In this document: one piece after another, positions 36,917 through 49,200 of the stretch
Numbering within the stretch: the first letter of the stretch is position 1
Layout of the letters: each line of letters starts with the position of its first letter
Origin: Strix aluco
Taxonomy: Eukaryota > Chordata > Aves > Strigiformes > Strigidae
Reading direction: 5' to 3'
Length of the DNA stretch: 64,000 nucleotides
Assembly (NCBI RefSeq): GCF_031877795.1
Contig: NC_133933.1
Location: 139,001-203,000 of the forward strand
Translations under genes and position numbers: made by a program
The notes under the pieces: model-generated
The model's database searches: none
What the model saw: the letters and a program-made list of their open reading frames with translations, nothing else
Told to the model about the DNA's origin: nothing

Positions 36917-38950
36917 GAAACTGTGATGCTTTGCACATGAACCTAGGCGTAACAGTAGAAATGCATCTCCAGGGCATGCTTGTGCAGACAAGGAAGTGGT
37001 TGAGGTTTGTAGATGAATTCAAGACATGCGTGATAAACCCAAAAGCCTGCTATTGAGAAGATGACGAAGGCAGCTGAGTGAAAAGTTTAGAGAGGTTGGG
37101 AATATTGGTGCATTAGGGAGAGAATATGGAAGTCAGTTTGTGTTTGTCAACAGCTGATCTGTAAAATGATGTGATTGCAGACAGAATCTGTAGATTCAAG
37201 AAGTGGTGAGTAACATCAGATTAGGGGAGAAGACACAAAATTTCCAGAGATAATTAAATGTCTAGAGGCAGAGATACAGTAACCAAAGGTGTGCTGTAAT
37301 AGAAAAAAATCATTATGGGAGATTGGCCTTAGATAGAAGGAAAATTGTGAAATCTGTTAGTGTGGGAGAAGAGAATGTCAAAGGGATGAGCTAATTTGTG
37401 GTGGGAGTGAAATACCAACAGGGGGTTGAAATGAAGTTTATGGTCAACCATAGTAGAGAGGATCTAGTGAGAAACAGATCATTACACCATCTTAATACAA
37501 GTACTTCTAAAACAAATGAAGTAGGTCCTGAGAAACTCTTACTGTTGTTCTAAGATGAATGCAGTTGTTCTCAAAATAGGCTCCAAATTCACAGTACATG
37601 TGTTCAGGGTTGTACTTATTAGAAGGTGGTAAAAATGTTGCTGGAATGGCCTAATTAGTAGCCATGTTTAATGAACATGCTGGCTGAAACCGCATTGTGT
37701 CTTTGATCAAGGAGTGTGTAGGCCAAGGTGAACATGAGCGTCACACATGTCTAGAAGAGCATACGGATGCAAAATTGCAAATGTTAGATTGTAAGTTGGT
37801 CATGCAAAGAGCACTAGTCATTACCTGCTTCAGTGTTACAGAAAACATAAAATTTGATGACTAAGACTTTTCCCATATTTCTTCTCTATAATTTTCTAAA
37901 AAAATACATCTGCTCTGATGCATAGCACTTCATGTGTATCTTGTGTCTTCTCACCGAGGCAGTTATGTTCCATAATAGTATGGCTGAAATATTTCCTGCA
38001 TGTGATGTTCTTGGCAAGGTGACATGATATATTTTGAAGGAAAGGGGAGAGGGTAATAACAAGACAGCTTGAAGAATGTGATTTTATGCTTTGCTAAAAT
38101 GGGAAGCAGTGAAAAGGTTTAGGATGTGTTCTCATTTATGATTCTAATGAAAAGTACAGGTTTTGCATCAATCACTGCTGAACGTGATTTACTGTATTTC
38201 AGTGACTCAATAGCAGTGAGATGACAAGTAATACAATTGGGTTTTTGTAGTTCAGTGTGGGTCCAAGTATAACAAGCTTGGTTTTTTTGGTTCTGTTTTA
38301 TTTTTAATGGTTTAAAACTAACCTACACTGGAAAACTAACTAGTGGTAAACTATAGTCTTTGTGGCTAGTATAATGGTAAATGTGACCACTTGTTCATAC
38401 TGATTGTTTGAGGTATTAGTTTCTTACCTATGAATATTTGTTTATTGCTTAAAGTTGACCAACTAAATGTTGAACTATTTCAATTATGCGGGCTCAGAGC
38501 CTTGTCCTGTAAACTGCATTTACTAAATGTTACTGCTAATGACCTGGAAAAGATTGGAATTAAACCTTGTTCTTTGGGGGTTTAGCGGTTCAAAACTAGA
38601 TAACCGAAGAACTAAATGTAATTTATTATAGCAACTGTAGGCTGTTTGCTAAGACAAGGAGTGGGTCAGTTAAGTCAGACGCAGCTTTTTTGTTACTGGC
38701 TTCTGAGAATAAAGCCTGTAAGATATTAAAAATACTTAGGTGAAGGGGAGAGCTGCATGCTTCCAACACAGAACTGGAGGCCGAGTGGCTTACCTTTGTT
38801 GTGCCCTTGCCATTTTAGATGGATGTGCAGCAGTGCTGACTTCCCCTGAGTCAAGTTCCCTCTGGTTGGTCACTTTAGGCCACAGCAGAAGGCAGTTCTG
38901 TCCCTGTGGACCAGGAGTGGTTGAGGGAAGAGAGGTGTAGCTCTTCTCTG

Positions 38951-39030
38951 AAGGTCACGCAGCCCACGAGTGACAGCCAGGAATAGGAGTGGACTCCTGG
39001 CACAGGTCCTGTCCTTTAGACTGTGCTGGA
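38951..39030 (-). repeat. MIR/CORE-SINE-like ancient fragment
   Basis: The plus strand reads AAGGTCACGCAGC, then AGTGACAGCCAGGAATAGGA, then GACTCCTGG, and ends in CCTGTCCTTTAGACTGTGCT. This order is what I know from the reverse complement of amniote MIR-like SINEs (AAGGTCACACAGC, GGCAGAGC, GAACCCAGG, CTCTAACCACTAGACC). Diverged; ends approximate; remembered consensus only. Confidence 0.5.
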
Positions 39031-40040
39031 TTGTCACTGTTCTTCACTTTGAAATGCCAGTAAACCACTAAAGCTTTTAACCATGGTTATGTTTTTCTGG
39101 ATCTGGAATAGTACAAAAAGGATGTTTTCCACACCCCCATTTCTTCTGCTGGGGTATAAAGATAGCTGTCTTGTGTCACCTTGTAGATATTTTTTTTCTT
39201 GGAGTCACTGTGGATTTGCAGTAGCTCAGTGGAATTGGAGTTCTTCAAAGTGTCTGCTTTAATTTCTGGTCATTGAAATGTTTGTACTAGTCATATTTTG
39301 ATAAAATAGTTTGTACTAATTTAATCATGCTAAAGTAGGCTTACAACAGAAATAATTAACTAGTATTTAGTAAATACTATCTTATTAGAGCTTAATCTAC
39401 ATGCTTTCTTCACATTTTGAGTATCAGATTTTTTGAAGGAGTGCAGGCTAAGCAGTGTTTTTGAGAAGAAAACCAATTCCTGTTGAATCTTCCATGTTCT
39501 CACTGACACTTAAGGTTACTAAATCAGTGCAGTGTTTAGAATAATAGCTGTGAGAATCAAAATACATGTTACAGTTTAGTCTCATACCTTAAACACAAGT
39601 CTACTGAGGTATTTTCATTGCGGGGGGGGGCACCTCACGACAGCTTGTGGTATTTGATGTTTGAATTGATTCAGTGAAGAATGTTTCTTCCTTCCAGCTC
39701 CCTTTGAAACTGCCAGAAATGTCTGTTTGCTTTACTAGGAGCCATATGACTCCTTCTGTTCATTAAAATTTTAAGGTGTTCCACACTTTGTGTTTGTAGG
39801 TATCTGTACAGGAGAAGTTGCTGCAGGCCTCTCATACATACCTGGTCTCCTGTTCTTGTTACTAGTGAGTGTCTTAATATTTGTTTATACATTGGATACA
39901 GAGAAGACACAAGTTGATTTCTTTGTGTGTTCATAGACATCTACCAGATGTTATTCCTGCATTTAAACAGGACTCTATTACTGGAATTGTGCTTCTGGAA
40001 TAAGAAGTGTTAGTCTGTACAGTGTCTTTCAGAACTCAGT

Positions 40041-40130
40041 ATCTGATTTTGGGCAAGGTACTCAACTTTTACTTACTATGTCTCTGGTGCCTTGTGTCAT
40101 TGGAAAAGATGATCCCATGGGCATGTTGCA
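40041..40130 (+). repeat. MIR-like ancient fragment, sense
   Basis: The block TTTTGGGCAAGGTACTCAAC, then TCTCTGGTGCCTTGTGTCAT, then GGAAAAGATGATCCC resembles the MIR core and 3' half (CTTGGGCAAGT-ACTTAAC, CTCTGTGCCTCAGTTTCC, TCTGTAAAATGGGGATAA). Diverged; boundaries approximate. Confidence 0.45.
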
Positions 40131-43100
40131 TTAATGCTTCACAGTTCTTTAGCAGTGTTACCGAGTGAAGTCCTAATTTGCTGTGGAATTAGACTTTGAT
40201 TTGCTTAGCTGACAACTATCTTTGTTAGTATTCAGTTCTCAAATCTCTGCAATTGAAAGCAAGTAGGACTGTGATGTTGCATTGGGTTGTACTATAAACA
40301 CAGGCAAGTGGAACTGCTATCAACATCAATTTAGGGATTTTCTTGAATAATTAGAGGTTATATGCCTGCCTTACATCAATGGTCAAAACTCAAGGAACTT
40401 AATTTGACTCTAATCTTCTTAATTAAAGCACAGTAACTATTGTAGAGCAACTCTTGGCAGGATTGGTTGAGCTTTCTGGGAAACTATTTTCAAAATGCAC
40501 ATGACATTAAGATATGTGATATCTACTGGAAGCTTTTTATTCATTTGAGTATTTTAAGCATATATGCATTCTTTCTAGTTGGTATTACAGGGACCATGTG
40601 TAACGCTTTGGTATTTTCAAAGCAAAGATGTTTTATTACTGATACAGTACTATGTGGAACAATTCAATACCATTATTCTGGCTTTTTCTGATGAAGAAAG
40701 TGTTCTAGATAATCTTTACTGCTACAACACAACACTTACAGAAATATTGAGTACAAGTTCAGTTTAAACTGTATTTTCAAGGAGGTTTATGTACTCCAGC
40801 TTATCAAGGGGAAAAACTGTGTGCACACAGTTAAAAATAGATCTTTGGCAACAAATTGGTAACTATTAATAAAGCATCTACTTGAAAAGCATAGGTTTCC
40901 TTGAAACCTGTTCTACGTGCTGTATTTGACAAAACTGCCTGGGTTTTTGCTCTACAAAATAAAACTAGTACTTGAGTGATGTGAGGATCTAAATGCTTGT
41001 ACTACCAAATGTGGCTTACTCGGTCAAGATTGCTGAGACAACGTCTGTGTTGCCTTCTGACGGCACAGTCTTCCTTTGCCCCTGTGGAAACAGCCAAAAT
41101 CTGTGGGACTGTTTTCACAGCAGTGAACCAAAGCTGCTGTACTTGGCTTCTCAGCAGGGTTTTCAAGCTTAGTGCTAGAGTTTAGCGCTTCACCAACAAC
41201 ACTCTGTAGCTCCCCATCATCTTAGCACATGGTAGAGCTTGCTCGTGTTTGCCTATATCAAACTGCATAAACATAATGGGAAGGAAACTGAGAAACTTGT
41301 CATAATTTCCTATGTAGCAAAGAGCTGAGATGCTGGTGAGACTGACTTTACTTGTGCACATGGATTACACACATTCAATTGTGTATAAACTCACTGGGGT
41401 TTATCCTAAGGCATCTTGGTCACAGCTTGTGTGTGGTGTTTCAAAGAAGTTTTAAAAGTAAAAAACAGCTAATGTGGTTCTTGAAGAACAAGTTCCCAAA
41501 TCTAGTGTTTTGTTTTGCTTTTTGTATTCAAACACAGTTTCTTTGACCTTAAATTCTGAAGTGTTCTTTCTACTGAAATTGGGGCATTTAGAAGGGTTTT
41601 TTTTGAACTGCACTGCTTAAGGCTAATGTGTTTCAGCAGATTAGGCACAAAGATTGTGTAGGATGGTTGTGACTTTGCAGTGTTGTCGAGGAAGCCATGC
41701 CAAAAGTAGGGTATAAATTCTGGTATGAAAATTTTTGATTTGTTACCATGTAAATTCTGATGTTTCTGCCTAGGTGGGTGCTAACTGACTTTAGCATGAA
41801 CCAAGAAACAACTGGGGATACCTACACTGTAGCAGGGTGTCGTAGGGGATTTTTGCCTTCTGAGAAGTGCAAGGCATAAGAATTTGCAAGTCTTCTATAT
41901 GCTGAAAGGGTAGCTAATGCTGTTCATACCAACTTTTAATTTGATAAGGGTGTGCACTTGGTGTTCTAACCTACAGAAGCTTATTGAGAACGAAAAGGTT
42001 GCAGCTAACTGGTATAAAAACAGGAATTAAATGTGCAGAGCAGTGTTAAACAATCATTACGGAATTAGTACAGCCAAGCATTCAAAAGTCAGGCTAGACT
42101 AGAGTGAGTTGTACTACAGTGCAGTATGATGTCTGTTTTGTTCTCTGATCTTCCCACTTGATGGCTGAAGGGGTTTGTTTTCCTTTTGTGTGTGCTGATA
42201 ATTTTTGAAGATTAATACTCCAGTAAGTAGGGGAAGAGCCTGTTATGACCACTTTTCTCTCTTAAGAGGGATGAAGAGTGTTATTCTGGGTTTAGAGATT
42301 TGTGTTTATTATTGACGGGACAAAGCAACATTAAACTAATATTAAGATTGCATTATGTAAGGGTGAAAAGATCTCTGCAAGAATGTTGCTGCTGTCCCCA
42401 GGAAAGTGTCATGAACTAGGCAGACAGATTCAGGATGAAGCTAGTAGTAGCCCTTGATTTTGGTGCGAAATCAGGAGGGAGTGTTTCTTAAATGTTTTAA
42501 TGACATGATGTGCAAGAGCTCTTCCATAGGACTGCAAAGATTTTGTAGTCCCAATGGACAGCATACAACGGAGGGGGCAGGTAGTTAGCCATGAATCCTG
42601 TGTTCAGTGGGTGGATTTGATGTACTTCTGAAGTCACTAGTGTGATTATGCAGTTATGAATTGTGCTACTACTGATCTTATCAATGTTCTGGTGGTAAAA
42701 ATGCAGACTTGGAAAAGCATCATCCCTCTAGGATTTAAGCACTCGATGAACTAGGTGAATCTAGTATTTTAAGCGAAATCTTTATTACTTATGCAACACT
42801 GCACAGATAGCTGAAAAGGAAGAGGAAGCTAGTTAGAGCTTGTTTTATGGGGAGGGAGGTCTGAAGCCTTTTTATGTTGCTGAGAGATAAGTGTTTGTTT
42901 TATTCCACAAATTACAGCAGTACTGATTTGATTCACAGGCAAGCTGTGTTCAGTTTATTTACCATATTTTTATCGAAAATGTTTCACACTTATGTGCTTG
43001 AGAGATGCCCTTTGCCAACAGGGGGAAAAAAAATCAAAATTGCTTCTGATGCTGCTCTTCCCTCTGCTGCTATTTGTACATTGCAGCAGTAGAAAAAAAC

Positions 43101-45562
43101 CCTACTTCTGGTTAATTTCATTATCTAATATGTAATTCAATTTTCCCTTGTTCATTTTCTCCCAAGCCCTCCCTCCACTCCCTTGTCTTACACTCCAGGG
43201 TAATACAGTGTTTATTTGCTTCATGTGCTGCTCTGAGATTTTTCCCTTTAACTGTGCTGGATGTCACCAACTATCCTGTGGAGTTAACATCACTTTCTGT
43301 ATCTTTGCCTTCCTGTTTTATGTGGTCCCTCTGAAGGGGGTACTGAAGTCTTTTTACAAAGACTCATTTATGTAAACTTGGAGAAGACACTGAGTTTGGT
43401 CTGGCATCCTTTTGCTCTCGAGCTGACTTACTGTAGTCACTCTGTGTTACTGGGTAAGAGCTTTCTTTTCAAAGCTGGTGTTCTTTGTGATGTGTTTTCC
43501 GTAGCTGGGGTGGAACAGCTGGTTGGTTTAATCTCTAATGAATACTCTGCTTGTGTACCTTGAATGTTTTCCACTGGTGTTCAGACTTGTGCTCCTGTGT
43601 TGTGATGCTCTGGGCTCTTCCTACTTGTTTCCCTGCTGCTAAAGGAACAGAGGAAATCAGTCTGGAAAGTACTCAGAATTTAATGAAAGAAAAGAAGGCT
43701 TTAAAATAGGCAGCTGATATTATGTTTGGAATAAGGTTCCTTGAACCTGCCAATGACCATTCTGATGGGAGAGGGTCCTGGACAAATAGTTTTCCTTCTC
43801 TTTCTTTGTATCTAAGCCATAGGATTCTAATATTTACTAGACAACAAACCATCTGGACCAACAAAGCCAATGTATTTCAGCTCTCAAATCTCCCAGCAAT
43901 CATTTAATGGAATTCCAGCCATCATATTTTTAGATCACAGCAGGTTTGGTCTGCCATATAGGAACCCACCTGAAATCCTGTTATACTGTACAAATGGTAA
44001 TCCTGAGCCTCTGGCCCTGCTCATTGTATAATATAAGCCACCCCTTGAGATTAGATTTCAAGGTCAGTACTAGGAGACTTATCAGATAGGGCAAGCTATA
44101 ACTCACTGTCAGTCTGTGTAGGTTGAGAATATTCTGTAAATTTAGATGGCTCAGTGTTTTGCAGAGGAGCTTTTTAAGATTTCAGGACCATGAGATGGTT
44201 TGGCTGTGTATTGTGGAAGGGGTGGAGAGGAACAGCTGGCTGCTGCCAGTCTGAGATCTCCCTGCCTTGCTCTTGCAGACTGTGGACCCAGGAACTGGAG
44301 CCTGGATACAGATCACCTTTGTCAATCAGGGGCTGTAAGGACTCTGGCCCTAAGGGAGCCCTGCAGTGGCTGTTGCAGAGCCAGGAGGGTTGGAAGGGTT
44401 GGTCTTTGGCAAGCCTGCATAGCACAACTGTCTTGGGGCTCTGAACTTTGAAAGATCACGCTCCCCAGCAGCCTTATAGTCAAACTGGCAGCATATTCTG
44501 ATGAAAACCACTTGGGAGTGCAAATTCAGTTCCTTTTGGAGATGGATTTGTTCAAACTCTGAGGTCAGCTGCCTGTTGTCCAGGGAATGACACATGTAAC
44601 CTATCTGTGGTTGACAGTATATATACAGAATTTTTGTGTTGCTGCAATTGAGTGTTGCTTGTGCTATGCCCTACTTACCTGAGGAACTGCGCTGGAGCGG
44701 TGTTACTGAGCTTCAGCGACAAAAACACATTTGCTGTTCCCTGCTGTTGGTCACAAACATCACTCGTGGTGTCTACTTAGACTTAAAACCAGTCATGGCT
44801 GGGATGTGGTCAGCTTTGCAGAAGTGCAGTTGAACAGCTCCCATGATACCTTGCAGAATGACTGCTGTCCATTTGACTGCTTTTCCAGATGTTTTTGCAT
44901 GAGCATGAGTTGCTGTATTATATTATCCTGCTGCCCTCTCAGCACTCAGCAGTGATCCCCACAATGTCTTGTGCGAGACCTGCTAGGGAGAGCAGAGCTG
45001 TTGAAGGTGGCTGTCTTGGTGATGAACCCTGCTAACACAGTTGGAGGGATGTTTCCAGCCTTCCTCCAACTGCTGTATCCTCTCAATTAGGGAGGAAGAA
45101 GTGCTGAATATTAGCATGAGTGAAAGGAAGTACACCTCTGCTTGGTTTTTGATGGGAGTGCTCTGTATGCCAGGTGTGCCAGGGTGTCTGGTGGCCTCCC
45201 CTGAAGGTCATGATGTAATCGATTTCTGTGTTGTCTGGTCCATGCAACACATTAACAGTTTTGTGTGAAGTCCAGCTGTCAGGACCTGCTGTTACCCAGC
45301 CTGGGGGGTGTTCGATGCTCTGCCTGTCCTAAGTGATGTCACAAATACATCAGTAGCAATATAGTGCAACTTCAAAAACCAGATAGTGTTCATATTTACT
45401 TTTTGCTATTGTAATGGAGCCACAATTGATAACCATGAGGTTGGCTGTTTGGAATAAGGGCCAAGGCAAATTATGGTCAACACTTGTGATCTTAAATTTG
45501 AGACACAAATGTGAATTTAACTTAAACACTTTTACTGAGTAGTTACATAGGGATTATTCTTA

Positions 45563-45690
45563 CGCTGTACATGGAGGAACTGGGGCACAGAGCAGCATCG
45601 GTACAGTCTCAGAGCATATCTGTGGTGGAGTTGGAGGAGGTGTGGGCCTGTTGATATCCAGTCCTACACTAGTCATTAGAACAAGGTTTC
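45563..45690 (-). repeat. MIR/CORE-SINE-like ancient fragment
   Basis: The plus strand reads TGTACATGGAGGAACTGGGG then CACAGAG, later CAGAGCATATCTGTGGTGGA, then GATATCCAGTCCTACACTAG and TCATTAGAACA. This parallels the reverse complement of MIR-like SINEs (GGGGAAACTGAGGCACAGAG, GTCTGTGGCAGAGC, CCAGTCC, CTAACCATTAGACC). Confidence 0.55.
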
Positions 45691-46004
45691 TCCCCTTAAG
45701 TTGTTGGGGTTCTGTAGTGCATTGGTTAGCTAATGTCAGTAAAGCACTGAAGAGTAACACCTTGCTCTAAATTTCCAGGTGTAGTATGCTCTTGCCTAGT
45801 CTCCAGTAACTGCATTTGGTCTGTGTCAAAGCATACTGTTGTGTTATTTTATCAGCTGATCTCTGGGCCAGCTGGAGCAGTCTGTTTCTGCTAGGTTCAA
45901 AAGAAATTTTACCTTCCTAATCTCAAAATCCCCCTGATGTTAAACAGTACAAGGAAAAAAATCATAGGCTGTAGTCAGTCAGGACCCTGTTCTGCTTTAT
46001 TAAC

Positions 46005-46215
46005 ATGTTGAAAAAGATTCCTACTCCCAAAGAGCAGGTGGTAGAATTGAGTAATAAAGCCAGAGAGTGAGAAAGTATTAATGTACACATGGAAACCTGT
46101 AGCATGGAGATGAACTGATGGGCTCAATTGCACAGGAATTTTGTTGCAGACTCTGAATTCAAATTGTTTCTGGACTTCGAGTCCAGCCCTTTGCTCCTCT
46201 ACTCACTTCACCCTT
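46005..46215 (-). repeat. Ancient amniote SINE/CR1-related fragment
   Basis: Begins with a TTCCTACTCCCAAAGAGCAG block like the common CCTGCCCCAAAGAGCTTACA motif. It continues with GTACACATGGAAACCTGTAG, then TTGCACAGGAATTTTGTTGC and CGAGTCCAGCCCTTTGCTCC. The layout matches the same MIR-like reverse-complement family as at 45.6 kb (GTACAGATGGGAAACTGAG, CACACAGGAAGT, GTCCCAGTCC). Family naming is uncertain. Confidence 0.45.
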
Positions 46216-49200
46216 CTGATCTTGTAGTTTAAGACAAAACTTTTCAAATCTGTCTGTATTCTATAGCTATTAATAAGAAAACAACTGTGTTTTGTAGTTT
46301 TCACACAATACAAGTGAAGTGTTTGTTATGTATGCTAGCTGGTATGTTTTTCTTAAATGCTAGCATTAATAATAATTAATTGGATAGTTAGATAGAAATT
46401 TTCTTTCTGGCTCGTGTCCATATGGATAGAATAGGCAGAAGATTCAGAGTCTCAGCAGTGTGGAGTGGAACATATGGCCAATTAATTGTTTCGGTGAGTA
46501 CTTGTAAACAAGGTCAGCCCAGCGGGCTTTTAGGATATCTCTTATGAAATGTGGTGTTGTCTCCATTATCCTTTTCAAGGGTTTTGGTGTAGGACCAGAA
46601 CAGCAGGCAGGATTTCTCTCTGCTGTGCTGTTTGAGTACATACAGCAGATTTCTCCAGGCTTGCAGACCCATAGATAAACATTTTAAAAAAACCAGACCT
46701 GTAGGCTTTTAATAAAAGTGTATTTTATTCTCATCTTCTGAAAGCAGTTTTTACCTGAGTTTAGTCACAATTACTCAGTGAATTTAGGCTAACAAAATCT
46801 ATTCAACTTAGTGTCTGCTTTTCTATTGTAGCTGGTACTAAAAGAGGTATTTCTGTGATTCCAACCTGAAACATGTAGAAGGCTGACAACCTCAATATTG
46901 AGCCACAGATTTTCTGAGAAATGCTGAATATTTTGCTTGACTTCTGTTGAGAGCAATCTAATAGACTTAAATGATCTTGAGTGTTCTGGTTGCCAGACAT
47001 GTAAGGTATGCCTGCTGGAGACAAATGGAAATCGCAGAGTATGGAGCACACATGGGACTTGGGCATGAGGCGTGTTGATGGGGTAGGTGCCAGTCTGTGC
47101 CTTGCCCAGTGAATTAGAATGTCACGTTGCTGTGGGGGATTGCTGTGGGAGGGCATGCTGGAGCTTGTGGGACAGTGCTGTGACATGGGCAGGGATCACT
47201 GAAGAATCCTTCCCACTGCAGACCTGCTAGATGCCTTTACCCTGACAACAGCACCCTGAAGGAAGCGATTGGCTCTCTTCATCCTGACAGTGCTTTAACT
47301 CGCCTCCCAAATGGAGGTAAAAAGTGAAGTTAATGGTTTCAGTTGGAGTCTTGCATGGGAACTTGTCTTCTCCTGAGGGGATCGTGTCACTGGGAACGTG
47401 ACCCCCTGTAGAAAGGCATAAAAAAGGTCTGTGTTACGATGTGGTTTGAAAATCAAACTTAGTAAATGCTATAAATGTTTTCCCAGCCAATGTGGCTATG
47501 AGAAGTTATGACATTAATCTTGAAATGGGTAGCTTCTGTGCAAACATGGAGCCCAGGTGTCTTGACTGGGACTCTGTTGGTACAGGGATCTGCCTGTGCA
47601 TATCTCCCTGACTTTGTTATGGCACTTGTTAGGGGTAACACTTGCCTTACTCAACTTCACTGCCTGTTCAAAATCACAGCATGTGCTTACAGATATGGGG
47701 GACTTGACAAAAATAGCTGTTTTCTTATTCTTTGCCAGGTGGTATGCCCTGTCTAACCTAGTATTTCTGTAGTGAAGAAAAGGAACAGAAGTGCCAGAGC
47801 ACTGAAGTCAGTAAATGTGTAAGTCGCCCTGGTTAATGTGAGTCAGTGTTCCAGGGTAGCAAAGTGTTTGTTTGCAGTGGTGGTTTCCCTGGTAGGTGGT
47901 TGCTTATTGTTGGTACTGTTGGAAAAAACCTCCAAGGACAAAGTGGGAAAGGACAGAGAATTTATAGCAGTTTCAATAATGCGTTGATGTCAACAAATTA
48001 TATCTGGTATGTAGCAAGTGTTAATTTTAAACAGCTGTCTTTAGGTAGAAATAAGTTCTTTGATCACACCTCCTAAAATATAGTCCAGAAGGGTCATGTT
48101 CAGCTGGTCACAAGATTAGGCAAATCCACCGGTGAAAGTTTGTGGTGAAATGAGCAGGAACAGAGGTGACTCAGGCTTGCCTGAGGGTGGAACATGCAGT
48201 CCATTTCAAGTTCGTGTTGATGCTACTTGTTTAGAGCATTGTGCTTGGTAACCCTTCTCTCAAACTGCCTCCCTGCTCTTTAAGTGGATCAGCAGTGTAA
48301 CATGTGCCAGGGGCTTTGGTAATTAATCTCTAAGTCCTAGCTAAATACAGGAGGACCAAAGGGAAGGGCTGTGCTACATGTTCCCCCATGCCTGCTGTAG
48401 ACAAGCAGAATGTGCACTCGATCATTATTACACAGTCAGCCTGGTCTTTACAGTGAATTTAGCATTTTTGAAAAGTTGATGCATATTTAAAGGAAACAGA
48501 GTTGTAGTCTGTGGCAGTGCAACATAAGCCTCCTAATTTGATTTAAAACAAGCTTTTCCATTTAAAGAACTGTTATATAAGAAAACTTCACCACACTTAC
48601 ATTAGCTTCTGCATTATTGGCATTGTACACAGTATTTCTAACAGGACCTTGTGAGCCTGCCCTCTGCTGAGGGTACATATTGTTGACATAATAAGCAAAA
48701 ATATGTTTTTCTTAGCTTTGTAGTTGGTGGGGGCAGTGAGATGGAGTTCACTTAGGATGAAGACATAAGATGAAGTACTCTAAATGCTGACATCAAAGAA
48801 AATGTTAATTCTGAATCTGTAACTATCTCAAAGAGGAAAGAGTAAGATGGGCAGGAGAATCAAGTACTTGTAAATAACTTCTTTTGTTCTTGATTGTGCC
48901 ACTCTGCAATAGCAAGAAGAGCAGCTGTCTTGAGGGCAGCAGACACTGAAATCCATGAGCAGTTTGCCCTCCCAGTTGTTCTGGCTCTACTACAGCTTGA
49001 CAGCAAACAAGTTCTTCTGGCAATTTCCATTGAAGTTTTGCCTATGTTTATACCACTGTAGTGGGTCCAAAGTGACTGGATGGCAAAAGAAATTCTGCCT
49101 TGATGAAATCTAAGCGATCCAGTAATAAACAAAAATAAAGCAGTCTCAGAAAGGGTTTTTTAAAGCGCATGGATCTTCATGGAAAGACTTTTTCAAGAAA

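Noticed and set aside
44174-44451. Overlapping 83-84-residue frames on both strands
   Set aside because: Three frames are open over the same GC-richer patch, none resembling a protein; no sign of a processed pseudogene.
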